Shown here piece by piece: positions 1-7,708 of a stretch of 64,000 nt of DNA. Each line of letters starts with the position of its first letter. The first letter of the stretch is position 1. The notes below the pieces were generated by a model that saw nothing but the letters and a program-made list of their open reading frames with translations, ran no database searches and had not been told where the DNA came from. The stretch comes from Arthrobacter sp. SLBN-83 (GTDB taxonomy: Bacteria; Actinomycetota; Actinomycetes; Actinomycetales; Micrococcaceae), in NCBI RefSeq assembly GCF_006715285.1, contig NZ_VFMX01000001.1:930001-994000 (forward strand), written 5' to 3'. Both the position numbers and the translations under genes were made by a program.

Positions 1-500
1 AGGGCCGGGCGGGAAGTGAGATTGGCAGGTACTTCCTGGGGCACGTCTTTCCGCGGCTCGTACCGAGGAAACCATGGCTTCCGCTGCTGCCGGCTCCGGA
101 CAACCTGGTTTTCCAGGCAGTCCATGCGGACGACGTTGCGGAGGCCTACTGGCGCGCGGTGGACCAGCGGGCCAGCGGCGCCTTCAACATTGCCGCAGAG
201 CCCGTCCTGAACCCCCAGGAACTGGCCCGCATCCTCGGCGCAAGGAGAATTCTGCCCGTACCCATGCGGCTGCTCCACGCCATAGTCGACCTGACATGGC
301 GGGCAAGGATCCAGCCCACCGATTCAGGCTGGGTGGAGATGGCCGCGGGCGCGCCCATCATGGACACCAGCCGGGCGCGGCGGATCCTGGGATGGGAACC
401 ACAGGTATCCTCCACTGACGCCGTCAAGGAACTCCTGGTGGGCATGGGAACGGGGGAAGGAGTAGCCCCTTCCCCCGTCCTCAAGCCGCGCAAGCCCTAG
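1..500 (+). CDS. NAD-dependent epimerase/dehydratase (SDR), C-terminal part
   Basis: The reading frame is open from base 3, so the gene begins before the window and only about 165 C-terminal residues are seen. The segment VFQAVHADDVAEAYWRAV, followed by SGAFNIAAEPVLNP, is the typical late part of an extended SDR (NAD-dependent sugar epimerase or reductase): the substrate-side loop, the 'valid interaction' region and a final helix around DTSRARRILGWEP. The Rossmann glycine motif and YxxxK catalytic site lie outside the window, so the substrate cannot be named. The tail after residue GMGTGEG is Pro/Gly-rich and partly coincides with an inverted repeat that may be the terminator. The family assignment is firm; the specific function is unknown. 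Confidence 0.8.
   Translation, partial: GRAGSEIGRYFLGHVFPRLVPRKPWLPLLPAPDNLVFQAVHADDVAEAYWRAVDQRASGAFNIAAEPVLNPQELARILGARRILPVPMRLLHAIVDLTWRARIQPTDSGWVEMAAGAPIMDTSRARRILGWEPQVSSTDAVKELLVGMGTGEGVAPSPVLKPRKP
450..478 (+). terminator. Possible terminator hairpin inside the SDR 3' end
   Basis: ACGGGGGAAGG at 450-460 is repeated inverted at 468-478 with a 7-base loop. It lies just before the stop codon at 498-500 and no clear T-run follows, so it is only a weak terminator candidate. Confidence 0.3.
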
Positions 501-553
501 CTCCCGGCGGCAGCTCTCCCGCGGTTGATCCCCCCACCGGGACAGCCGGGATC

Positions 554-1216
554 CTAGATGCGCGGATTTCCTTCGCCCCGCGCCTCCTGCCCCATGGAGG
601 TGTCCCCGCGGCCAGGCTGGCGCCCTCGCCCGGATTCGTCCTCGGGAAATTCCGTGTTCGCACCCGCAGCTGTCGCGTCACGGTGCGCGCCGTGGCCAGG
701 CTCAGAGTCGGAATGCCCGATGCTCGAATGCCCGGCGTGCGTTTGGTCCGCGTTCCTTTCGTCGGCATTCACGTGGCCGGCGTCCTGATATCCGGCGTTT
801 GCATGCCCACCGTCCACGTACCCCGCATCGCGGCCGGCAGGAGTGTCATGGCGCCGGTTGCGGTCCGCTCCGGCGTCGGGGTCGATCTCGTCCGCCTTGC
901 GGGTATGGCTGGCAACGTCGCCGCGCAGGGACTGGGCTTCATGGCTGCGCTGTTCAGCTTCTTTTTGCAGCCGCGCCGCGTCAACCTTGGCCTGTTCGGC
1001 GTCGGCACGCGCCCGGATGGCTTTGGCCTCCCGTTCGCGGGCGTCGATCTCCATGTTCTCGGCTTCGCGCCGGATCTCCGCGGCCTTTTCCCGGTGCTCC
1101 TGGTCCCGCTTCTCCTGCATTGCTTTCCGGCGCCTTCCTCCGGCCAGAAGCAGCACCACGATGAGCACCACCACAACAACGGCAACTAACACCCATACCC
1201 ATGGAGCTGTGTCCAT
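554..1216 (-). CDS. Membrane-anchored coiled-coil protein with Asp/Asn/His-rich tail
   Basis: A 220-residue protein of unknown function. One N-terminal membrane segment (about residues 5-27, Val/Leu-rich) is followed by a basic stop-transfer patch (GGRRRK). A highly charged Glu/Arg/Lys/Ala segment (about residues 30-105) has the heptad-like pattern of a coiled coil, and the C-terminal half is polar, with repeated DAG-, NAD- and GH-type units (DAGHVNADERNADQ). The expected topology is a single anchor with a cytoplasmic stalk. I chose the ATG at 1216 because the membrane segment begins directly after it; an in-frame extension to 1276 adds only a non-conserved-looking stretch. It is divergent from the membrane-protein operon that starts at 1403. 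Confidence 0.6.
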   Translation of the reverse strand: MDTAPWVWVLVAVVVVVLIVVLLLAGGRRRKAMQEKRDQEHREKAAEIRREAENMEIDAREREAKAIRARADAEQAKVDAARLQKEAEQRSHEAQSLRGDVASHTRKADEIDPDAGADRNRRHDTPAGRDAGYVDGGHANAGYQDAGHVNADERNADQTHAGHSSIGHSDSEPGHGAHRDATAAGANTEFPEDESGRGRQPGRGDTSMGQEARGEGNPRI

Positions 1217-1325
1217 TTTTCCCACCACTTTCCACTTCGTTGTGACCGGGCAGGCCATCGCCATTCCGGCTGACATTTTTGGAACGGTTATAACTCTCTT
1301 AGCAAGGGTACTTACCTTTTATTAG

Positions 1326-1337
1326 TAATCATGCTTA
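1326..1337. promoter_or_regulatory. Near-palindromic TAATCATGCTTA element
   Basis: This 12-base element in the AT-rich divergent interval 1217-1402 differs by one base from the perfect palindrome TAAGCATGCTTA at 19282-19293, and a third relative lies at 49915-49926. All three sit in intergenic DNA, 60-105 bases ahead of a start codon. It is a candidate regulator-binding site; no binding protein can be named. Confidence 0.35.
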
Positions 1338-1402
1338 TCATTTTACGGCCAGTATTGCTGGTTCTTGATTCAACAACCGGCCTTCTTGGAAAGAGAGCGA
1401 AG

Positions 1403-2404
1403 ATGACAGAGAACCAATGGTCCGAGGATCCCGCTTACACCGCCCCTCCGGCCACTACAGGAATCCCTGGCGAGCGGGAGCCCGCCACCTTCCCGTCCAC
1501 CACCGCTCCCCTGACCGGCGAGAGCCAGGCCGGCTACGCCCAAAGCTCTGATGCCCAGGCCGGTGATGCCTCTGGTTCATCCCGCAAGGATGCAGCCAAG
1601 GAAGAAGCAGCCGATGTAGCCCGGACTGCCAAGGGATCGGCGCAGGGAGTGGCGGAGACTGCCAAGAGTGAGGCCGCGAACGTGGCACATGAGGCAAAGG
1701 CCAACGCGCAGGACCTGCTGCACCAGGCCAAGTCGGGGCTGACCAGCCAGGCCGGCACGCAGCAGCAGAAGGCTGCCGAAGGCATGCGCAACATTTCCAG
1801 CCAGCTGCACAGCATGGCCAGCGCACCGGACCAGCAGGGCGTGGCAAGCGATTTGGTCCGGCAGGCGGCCGAGCGTACCTCCTCGGTGGCGTCCTGGTTG
1901 GAGAACCGCGAGCCCGGCGACCTCCTGAACGAAGTCACGCGCTTCGCCCGCAACCGTCCCGGCACCTTCCTGCTCCTCGCCGCAGGCGCCGGCGTCCTGG
2001 CCGGCCGCCTCACCCGCGGCCTCACCGCAGGCGCCCCGGAAGCCGCCACCTCTACCGGCACCAGTGGCGCAGGCCTGTCCGGCCAGTACTCCGGCACCAC
2101 GTACGGCGACCAGTACAACCAGACCTATCCCGTTGCCGGCGGAACCGTTCCGCCACCGCCGGTCCAGCTCCCCGGCCCGGCCACCACCACGGCCGGTTAT
2201 GACGGCGGCGCACCGGGCAGCAACTACGCCGAGACTGCCGGTCCGGCCAGTGGGCTCGACAGCCCGCAGCTGGTGGAGGAACCTTGGTCCGGAAACCAGC
2301 TGTCCGACGACCCGCTGCGTGACCGCGCGCTTGCTGACGATCCCATGGCGAACGATCCCCTCACCCAGGACCGCAGCCGGGGTGGCCAGACGGGTGGTCT
2401 GTGA
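1403..2404 (+). CDS. Ala/Gly-rich membrane-associated protein, first gene of a three-gene envelope operon
   Basis: 333 residues, function unknown. The N-terminal third is low-complexity and rich in Ala/Glu/Lys (several AKSEA- and AHEAKA-type units like LEA or apolipophorin-like helices). A more ordered region around residues 120-185 (GMRNISSQLHSMA, then SWLENREPGDLLNEVTRFAR) leads into one hydrophobic segment (about 187-205, TFLLLAAGAGVLAGRL). The C-terminal third is Gly/Pro/Asp-rich and probably disordered. The ATG at 1403 is chosen for the purine-rich GGAAAGAGAG in front of it; an earlier in-frame ATG at 1331 would add a hydrophobic stretch without a good ribosome site. The stop codon overlaps the next start (TGATG), indicating coupling with the Holin-X and DUF3618 genes. 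Confidence 0.7.
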   Translation: MTENQWSEDPAYTAPPATTGIPGEREPATFPSTTAPLTGESQAGYAQSSDAQAGDASGSSRKDAAKEEAADVARTAKGSAQGVAETAKSEAANVAHEAKANAQDLLHQAKSGLTSQAGTQQQKAAEGMRNISSQLHSMASAPDQQGVASDLVRQAAERTSSVASWLENREPGDLLNEVTRFARNRPGTFLLLAAGAGVLAGRLTRGLTAGAPEAATSTGTSGAGLSGQYSGTTYGDQYNQTYPVAGGTVPPPPVQLPGPATTTAGYDGGAPGSNYAETAGPASGLDSPQLVEEPWSGNQLSDDPLRDRALADDPMANDPLTQDRSRGGQTGGL

Positions 2405-2835
2405 TGAGTAGCCAGATTCCTGAGCCGCCGCCCAGCGCGGCGCATGTGAAAGCGGACAACGCGTCCCTGGGCGATCTGCTCGGGGATGTCACCCGGGACC
2501 TGTCCACCCTGATGCGCCAGGAAGTGGAGCTGGCCAAGGCCGAACTCAAGCAATCCACCTCCCGGGCAGGCAAGGGCGCGGGCATGCTCGCCGGCGCCGG
2601 CGTGGGCGGACACTTCGTCCTGCTCTTCCTCTCCCTGGCCCTGATGTGGGCCCTGGGCGCCGTCATGGCCCTGGGCTGGGCCGCGCTGATCGTCGCCGTG
2701 ATCTGGGCGATCATCGCCGCGATCCTGGCCTCGGTAGGCCGCAAGGAACTCAAGCAGATCAAGGGCCTGCCCCAGACAGGGGAAACCCTCTCAGAAATTC
2801 CCCCAACCCTAAAACCAGGTGAGGTAAACCGATGA
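2404..2835 (+). CDS. Actinobacterial Holin-X family membrane protein
   Basis: 143 residues. The N-terminal amphipathic helix with DLLGDVTRDLSTLMRQEVELAKAEL is the signature of the actinobacterial Holin-X family (phage holin superfamily III in name). Two adjacent hydrophobic segments (about residues 64-84 and 90-110) and a short cytoplasmic tail follow. Despite the family name there is no endolysin or other phage gene nearby. The protein sits between an Ala-rich membrane protein and a DUF3618 protein, a common chromosomal trio in Actinobacteria, so an envelope or stress role is likelier than lysis. The ATG at 2404 shares its first base with the preceding stop codon. Confidence 0.85.
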   Translation: MSSQIPEPPPSAAHVKADNASLGDLLGDVTRDLSTLMRQEVELAKAELKQSTSRAGKGAGMLAGAGVGGHFVLLFLSLALMWALGAVMALGWAALIVAVIWAIIAAILASVGRKELKQIKGLPQTGETLSEIPPTLKPGEVNR

Positions 2836-3494
2836 GCGAAAACCCTGACGTCATCCGAGCAGACATCGAAGCCACCCGGGCACGCCTGGGCACCAACGTG
2901 GACGCCGTGGCCGACAAAGTCACCCCGTCCAACATCGTCCACCGCCAAACCGACAAAGTCCGCGATGCCGTGACCGGGGTGAAGGAGAAAATCATGGGAG
3001 CCGCAGACACCGCCACCACCAAAGTCCACGACACCGCCTCCACCGGCGCCGGGCACACCACCAACGCCATGCACTCGGCCGGGGACAGCCTCCACCAGGC
3101 AGGAGACACCGTCTCGGCCAAACTCTCCGACGCCGGCCAGGCCGTCTCCGCCGCCCCGGACCAGGTCAAAGCCAAGACCGCGGGCAACCCCCTCGCCGCG
3201 GGGCTCATCGCTTTCGGCGCCGGGCTGTTGGTCTCTTCCCTGATTCCGCCAAGCCAGAAAGAACGCGAAGCCGCGGACCAGCTCAAAACCGCAGCCCAGC
3301 CCCTGGCAGCCCAGGTCACCGACGCCGCTAAAACCGTCGCCCAGGACCTGAAGGAACCCGCCCAGGAAGCCATGGAAAACGTCAAGGCCACCGCCACCGA
3401 CGCCGCCCAAAACGTCAAAACCGAAGGCCAACAAGCCGCCACCGACGTCAAAGACCGCGCCACCGACGCCAAAGACAACGTCCAAAACACCTAA
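2832..3494 (+). CDS. DUF3618 domain protein
   Basis: 220 residues. The N-terminal NPDVIRADIEATRARLGTNV segment is the DUF3618 signature (a short helical motif of unknown role). A long Ala/Asp/Thr/Lys-rich helical region with many AKDTA- and DAAQ-like units follows, then one membrane segment (about residues 118-137, AAGLIAFGAGLLVSSLI), and a second helical low-complexity tail ending in repeated VKDRATDAKDNV-type units. The repeat style resembles LEA-like or apolipoprotein-like amphipathic helices. The ATG overlaps the Holin-X stop by four bases (ATGA), so translation is coupled. Confidence 0.85.
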   Translation: MSENPDVIRADIEATRARLGTNVDAVADKVTPSNIVHRQTDKVRDAVTGVKEKIMGAADTATTKVHDTASTGAGHTTNAMHSAGDSLHQAGDTVSAKLSDAGQAVSAAPDQVKAKTAGNPLAAGLIAFGAGLLVSSLIPPSQKEREAADQLKTAAQPLAAQVTDAAKTVAQDLKEPAQEAMENVKATATDAAQNVKTEGQQAATDVKDRATDAKDNVQNT

Positions 3495-3534
3495 CCCGGC
3501 CGGTTACGGCACCGTAAAGGCAACAGCCCTGTCC

Positions 3535-3572
3535 AGCAGGCCGGCACCGCTTCCCGCGGGCCGGCCTGTTGG
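3535..3572 (+). terminator. Hairpin after the DUF3618 gene
   Basis: AGCAGGCCGGC at 3535-3545 pairs with GCCGGCCTGTT at 3560-3570 (one G-U pair, 14-base loop), followed by TGG rather than a long T-run. It sits between the envelope operon and the YihY gene and may be a partial terminator. Confidence 0.45.
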
Positions 3573-3599
3573 CTTCGCCCCTGATTGAGAGGACGCCCC

Positions 3600-4817
3600 A
3601 TGGCCACTCACGACGATTCCGAAACCAGTACCGCGAAGGCGGGACAGGCCCCGGCCCCAGACGATCCACGAAAACCGAACAGCGTGCGGGACTTGGATGG
3701 CACGTCCTGGAAATACATCGCCAAGAAAACCTTCCGCGAGTTCACCAAGGACCAGTGCCCCGACCTCGCGGCAGGCCTGACGTATTACGCGGTCCTCTCA
3801 CTGTTCCCGGCCCTGCTGGCTTTGGTTTCGGTGCTTGGACTCTTTGGCGACCCTCAAAAGACCACCAACGCCCTGCTTGAGATCGTGCGCGGCTTTGCTC
3901 CGGCGGAAACCGTGAACACCATCAGCGGCCCGGTGTCGGAACTGACCAGTGCGCCCGCGGCAGGATTTACCCTGGTCATCGGCCTCATTACCGCACTGTG
4001 GTCCGCATCCGGCTATGTAGGCGGCTTTGGCCGGGCCATGAACCGTATCTACGAGGTGGACGAGGGCCGTGGCTTCGTGAAGCTGCGGAGCACCTTGCTC
4101 GCCATCACCCTCCTTGCCGTGGTCATCGTGGCGCTTCTGGCCGGCATGCTGGTCCTCAGCGGCCCGGTTTCCGAGGCAGTGGGCGGACTGATCGGCCTGA
4201 GCGGTGCCTTCCTCATGGTCTGGAACATTGCCAAATGGCCGGTCATGATCATCCTGATCATCGCCATCATCGCCGTGCTCTACTACGCCACCCCCAACGT
4301 CAAGCAGCCCAAGTTCCGCTGGATGAGCATGGGTTCCGCAATCGCGCTGGTGGTGTTCCTGATCGCTTCGCTGGGTTTCGGCTTCTATGTGGGCAACTTC
4401 GGCAACTACAACAAGACCTACGGCGCCCTGGGCAGTGTGATCATCATGCTGCTGTGGCTCTGGATCCTGAACATGTCGCTTCTTTTCGGCGCCGAGTTCG
4501 ATGCTGAGGTGGAGCGTGCCCGTGAGCTCCAGGCCGGCATCAAGGCAGAGGAAACCATCCAGTTGCCGCCCAGGGACACCAAGAAGAGCGAGAAACTGCA
4601 GAAACAGCTCGAGGACGACGTGAAGTACGGCCGCGAACTCCGGGAGAAGCACAGCGCGGAAAACGGCGGGGATGGCCAGCAAGCATCCGGTGGGAACCAG
4701 GACGGGCAGAACGGCCAACGGTCCGAGGAGAGCCACCGCGACAGGATCCGCGAGAAGGTGCAGCACCGTGCCGGCAACACAGAGTCCGACGGCGGTCCGC
4801 GGGGCGGAAGCGCCTAA
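3600..4817 (+). CDS. YihY/virulence factor BrkB family membrane protein
   Basis: 405 residues, longer than the usual ~300 because of a hydrophilic tail. Motifs typical of the YihY/BrkB family are visible: FREFTKDQCPDLAAGLTYYAVLSLFPALLAL near residue 45-75, SGYVGGFGRAMNRIYEV near 138-152, and NFGNYNKTYGALGSVIIMLLWLW near 265-288. About six membrane segments are expected. The final 100 residues are Glu/Lys/Gln/Asp-rich and cytoplasmic or disordered. The family is a putative inner-membrane transporter of unknown substrate; older ribonuclease BN annotations are not supported. The ATG at 3600 follows GAGAGGA. A strong hairpin lies downstream at 4865-4906. Confidence 0.9.
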   Translation: MATHDDSETSTAKAGQAPAPDDPRKPNSVRDLDGTSWKYIAKKTFREFTKDQCPDLAAGLTYYAVLSLFPALLALVSVLGLFGDPQKTTNALLEIVRGFAPAETVNTISGPVSELTSAPAAGFTLVIGLITALWSASGYVGGFGRAMNRIYEVDEGRGFVKLRSTLLAITLLAVVIVALLAGMLVLSGPVSEAVGGLIGLSGAFLMVWNIAKWPVMIILIIAIIAVLYYATPNVKQPKFRWMSMGSAIALVVFLIASLGFGFYVGNFGNYNKTYGALGSVIIMLLWLWILNMSLLFGAEFDAEVERARELQAGIKAEETIQLPPRDTKKSEKLQKQLEDDVKYGRELREKHSAENGGDGQQASGGNQDGQNGQRSEESHRDRIREKVQHRAGNTESDGGPRGGSA

Positions 4818-4864
4818 GAGGACAGGTGCACGCCCCGGCTAAAGGGGCCAACAGAGGGACTAGG

Positions 4865-4910
4865 CAGGACCTTTAGGATGGAGGAAAATTCATCTTAAAG
4901 GTCCTGTTCA
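4865..4910 (+). terminator. Terminator of the YihY/BrkB gene
   Basis: Arms of 16 bases at 4865-4880 and 4891-4906 pair with a single G-U, around a 10-base loop, and are followed by a T-rich tract (TTCAGTTTT). The left arm starts CAGGACCTTTAGG. Confidence 0.75.
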
Positions 4911-5169
4911 GTTTTCCCGGGTTTGCACCGAACCCGGGGCAAAGCGGGGTCGGCGGTGAGATGGCCTCTTCTGAGACCGAGGCCAGTCCCCCCAGTCGCC
5001 GTCGGCCCCCTCAAACTCCCTAGGTTTGGGGCCGCAGCCGGACAGATCCGACTGGACAAATCGCACGGAACTGCAATACTTTCTTGAATACCTCGCCGGG
5101 ATCCTTTGGAGCCTGGCAGGTCCGCTGAAGCAGCCGGCGGCATCACGGTCAACCTTTTAATGAGCGGAC

Positions 5170-5427
5170 ATGCCTGCTACCCATTTTGAACAGTTTCTTG
5201 CCGAAGCAGTTGTCCCTGACAAGGAGCCCGGCCTGGGCTTGGGACGCGACGAGCTGTACGGCCTCTACACGAGTTGGTGCCTTCTGCAGAAGGCTGAACT
5301 CCAGCAGCCAGCCGCCCTTTGGGAGGCCATGCACGAAGCCGGAATCAATCCGGACAGCAATAACCTTTCCATGACGGGACCAGCCGCGGCTGACTACATC
5401 ATTTCCAGCGCTCCTGATTTGGTGTGA
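5170..5427 (+). CDS. Small conserved-looking hypothetical protein
   Basis: 85 residues, function unknown. The sequence is well mixed, predominantly helical and soluble, with LGRDELYGLYTSWC near residues 27-40. That resembles the short helical motif next to primase C-terminal domains of phage/plasmid D5-like proteins, but no other part of such a protein is present. Codon usage is like the neighbours and a perfect bidirectional hairpin closes the gene on its 3' side, both supporting a real gene. There is no obvious ribosome site before the ATG. The interval 4911-5169 before it shows nothing else recognisable. Confidence 0.6.
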   Translation: MPATHFEQFLAEAVVPDKEPGLGLGRDELYGLYTSWCLLQKAELQQPAALWEAMHEAGINPDSNNLSMTGPAAADYIISSAPDLV

Positions 5428-5470
5428 TGCGGAGATGATGGGTCTTCCAAAAGATTGACCCCTCGACCAT

Positions 5471-5503
5471 AAAAGGGCTGTTGCCAATGGCAACAGCCCT
5501 TTT
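5471..5503. terminator. Bidirectional terminator
   Basis: A perfect 15-base stem (AAAAGGGCTGTTGCC at 5471-5485, its complement at 5489-5503) with a 3-base loop has A-run and T-run flanks. It separates the plus-strand small gene from the minus-strand glycosyltransferase and can serve both. Confidence 0.9.
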
Positions 5504-5531
5504 GCATGCCACCGATCCGTGCTTCCTGCTG

Positions 5532-6332
5532 TCACGGGCAAGGCTGCGCCAGCGCCAGGAGGTAGGCTGCAAAACCCTTCGGCGCGCGTCCTGCAGTTCT
5601 CCCCGATGTGAGGACGCGTGTTGTGTCTGTGGCAACAATGTCGGCGCCGCTGGCACGAAGCCGCTCCACCATGGCGCGGTCTTCATCGAAATCGACGCCA
5701 GGGAAACCCCCAGCGGCAAGGTAGGACGACGCGCGGACCCCGAGGTTGGCCCCATACACGTGCGGATGGTCCTCGGTGGGGGCATGGCGGGCATGCCATC
5801 GCGCCACGAGTTCGTGGTGCATACCGTGTGGATCCGGGTGTACGGTGCCAAGGACAACATCGCGTCCTGACGCGGCCAGTTCCAGCTGCCGGACCAACCA
5901 GTGTCCGGGGACCGACGAATCGGCGTCGGTATTCGCCACCCAAACCCACTGCATCGGATCGCCGGCAGCGACATTGTCATCGTGCGGAGGCGTACGCGCG
6001 TTTTCCAACGCTGCATTGACGCCGGCCCGCCGGCTCTTTCCGACGCTTCCAAAGCTGACGGGCAGGATGTGGAACCGTGGGTCCGCTTCAGCTGTTGCCG
6101 CGGCTATAGACGGCGACGCGTCAGTGCAGCTGTCCACGACAACCACCACCTGAACCTCCACGTCCGGACGTTCCGACTCAAGCAGGTCTGCGGCCCTGCC
6201 CACGGCGGCAAGTGCGTGCTTGAGGTGTTGCTCCTCGTTGTGCACTGGAATTACGACTGCCATGTGCTGGATGCTGCGTTGACCGAGGCCCCTGGATTCC
6301 GCTTCATCCCCAAGTGAGGCCGACAGCGTCAC
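5532..6332 (-). CDS. Family 2 glycosyltransferase
   Basis: 266 residues. The GT-A fold signature is clear: AVVIPVHNEEQHL near residues 25-37, VVVVVDSCTDAS near 59-70, and a metal-site motif WVANTDADSSVPG around 117-129. A later GANLGVRASSYLAAGGF motif is the usual acceptor-side segment of this family. No membrane segment is seen, so it is probably a cytosolic, soluble transferase. The GTG at 6332 overlaps the stop codon of the upstream deacetylase/methyltransferase gene by four bases; an ATG at 6263 is an alternative that would still keep the domain. The coupling with a PIG-L deacetylase/NodS-type methyltransferase and an acyl-CoA dehydrogenase homologue suggests one pathway making a modified sugar-containing molecule. 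The donor and acceptor are unknown. Confidence 0.88.
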   Translation of the reverse strand: MTLSASLGDEAESRGLGQRSIQHMAVVIPVHNEEQHLKHALAAVGRAADLLESERPDVEVQVVVVVDSCTDASPSIAAATAEADPRFHILPVSFGSVGKSRRAGVNAALENARTPPHDDNVAAGDPMQWVWVANTDADSSVPGHWLVRQLELAASGRDVVLGTVHPDPHGMHHELVARWHARHAPTEDHPHVYGANLGVRASSYLAAGGFPGVDFDEDRAMVERLRASGADIVATDTTRVLTSGRTAGRAPKGFAAYLLALAQPCP

Positions 6333-7708
6333 GCCGACACCTCCTGCCCGGGAGCCACAAAGACTTCCAGCACAAAGTCGCGTTCCTGGTAGAGCCCTGC
6401 CGTTCGCCAGCCCAGCCGCTGCCGGGCCAGCGCGTGGACTGTGTCGCCGTCGAGTTCCCACCCTTTGATTGGGTGCCGCCAGTGGCACAGGAGCAGGGTT
6501 CCCCCAGGTTGCAGGGAAGCCTCCACCCGGTCCCACAGCGTGGTTAGCTCTTCAGCCGCCAAGTAGTAGCCGACCTCGGAGACCACCACCAGGTCATAGT
6601 CCCCCTCCGGCCAGTCGCCGGGAAGGACGCGCTGCTCCAGATGGACGCCGGGCAAGCCCTCCAGCAACTGCCCGGCGTGCCGCAACGCAGACCCGCTGGC
6701 GTCCACAGCCAGCAGGCTGCGGCAGCGGGCTGCAAGCTCGGCCGTCAGGGTTCCGATGGAACACCCCACTTCCAGGCCGTTTTCGTAGGAAGGATCTGGA
6801 AGTGCAGCAAGGGTCAGCGCCCGTTTGCGGCGTTCATACCAGCTCCCGGTGTAGTTCCACGGATCTGCAGAGCCATCGTGGACTCCGTCAAAGACCGCCT
6901 CGGCATCACTGCTGGAGTACACCTCTTCGGAGGTAAGTGGCGCCGGTGTCCAGGCAAATACCTCGAAGCTGCGTGAGAAGTGCTCCACGAACTCGCTGCT
7001 GAGCAGTGTTTCGTCCCCGGGCAGCGGTGACAGCGGCTGCACCTGTGTTGCGTGCTGGGCCATGGCCCGCTGTTTGGCCCGGCGGGCAGGGTGGTCCAGG
7101 TGGAACCGGCCCCAGTCCCGCCACTCCCGGTCCTGGGTGGATGCCCAATGCCAGAACCAGATGGGGTATTCCAGCAGTGCGTGGCCGTCCTCCCGGGCAA
7201 CCTTTGCTGCGACCGCGCCCAGCGCATCATGGTCGCCATGTCCGTCCGCGCGATATGGCGCCACGATGGCCAGCATGTCCGCATTACCGGACAGCCGCTG
7301 TGCAGCACCGCGGACAGCGCGGGTGATCGTTTCCGCGTGGCCGGCAAGCCCACGGTCCGGCAGGCCGACGAACGTCCAGTGATCCTTCAATCCGAGGACT
7401 GTGAGGGCTTCGGAAAACTCGGCCAGGCGGACCTGTGCCAGCTGTTCGGGACTGGTGGTGGGTGAATCCGGGTGCGACCCCTCCCCTGCGGTGCAGAGCA
7501 GGACTTCCACCTGGGCACCCAAAGCCACCAACGAGGCCATGAGGCCGCCGGCACCGAGTGTTTCGTCATCGGGATGTGCCGCCAGCACCACAAAGCGCAT
7601 GTTGGCCAGTTCAGCCGGATCAAGCGGCAGCTCCGGCATGGTGGACAGGCCGCTGGCTGCCCATGCGGCCTCGCTGGTTCCTGTGTCCGTATGCGAAAAG
7701 GTCACCAC
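6329..7708 (-). CDS. Fused PIG-L family deacetylase and NodS-like SAM methyltransferase
   Basis: 459 residues, two domains. The N-terminal domain carries the zinc-binding AHPDDE motif of PIG-L/LmbE N-deacetylases (about residues 44-49) with the later YRADGHGDHDALG motif supplying further metal ligands. The C-terminal domain (from about residue 270) has a class I methyltransferase glycine motif LEVGCSIGTLT and LVVVSEVGYYL, the pattern of NodS, which N-methylates the deacetylated sugar of Nod factors. The fusion implies removal of an N-acyl group and methylation of the product. I chose GTG at 7708, seven bases after GGAG; a GTG at 7705 is an equally coupled alternative. It overlaps the upstream dehydrogenase stop codon and the downstream glycosyltransferase start. 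The substrate is not known. Confidence 0.88.
   Translation of the reverse strand: MVTFSHTDTGTSEAAWAASGLSTMPELPLDPAELANMRFVVLAAHPDDETLGAGGLMASLVALGAQVEVLLCTAGEGSHPDSPTTSPEQLAQVRLAEFSEALTVLGLKDHWTFVGLPDRGLAGHAETITRAVRGAAQRLSGNADMLAIVAPYRADGHGDHDALGAVAAKVAREDGHALLEYPIWFWHWASTQDREWRDWGRFHLDHPARRAKQRAMAQHATQVQPLSPLPGDETLLSSEFVEHFSRSFEVFAWTPAPLTSEEVYSSSDAEAVFDGVHDGSADPWNYTGSWYERRKRALTLAALPDPSYENGLEVGCSIGTLTAELAARCRSLLAVDASGSALRHAGQLLEGLPGVHLEQRVLPGDWPEGDYDLVVVSEVGYYLAAEELTTLWDRVEASLQPGGTLLLCHWRHPIKGWELDGDTVHALARQRLGWRTAGLYQERDFVLEVFVAPGQEVSA

Noticed and set aside
2404..2835. Holin gene as evidence of a prophage
   Set aside because: The Holin-X family is widespread in actinobacterial chromosomes beside DUF3618 proteins, and no phage structural, lysis or integration gene is visible.
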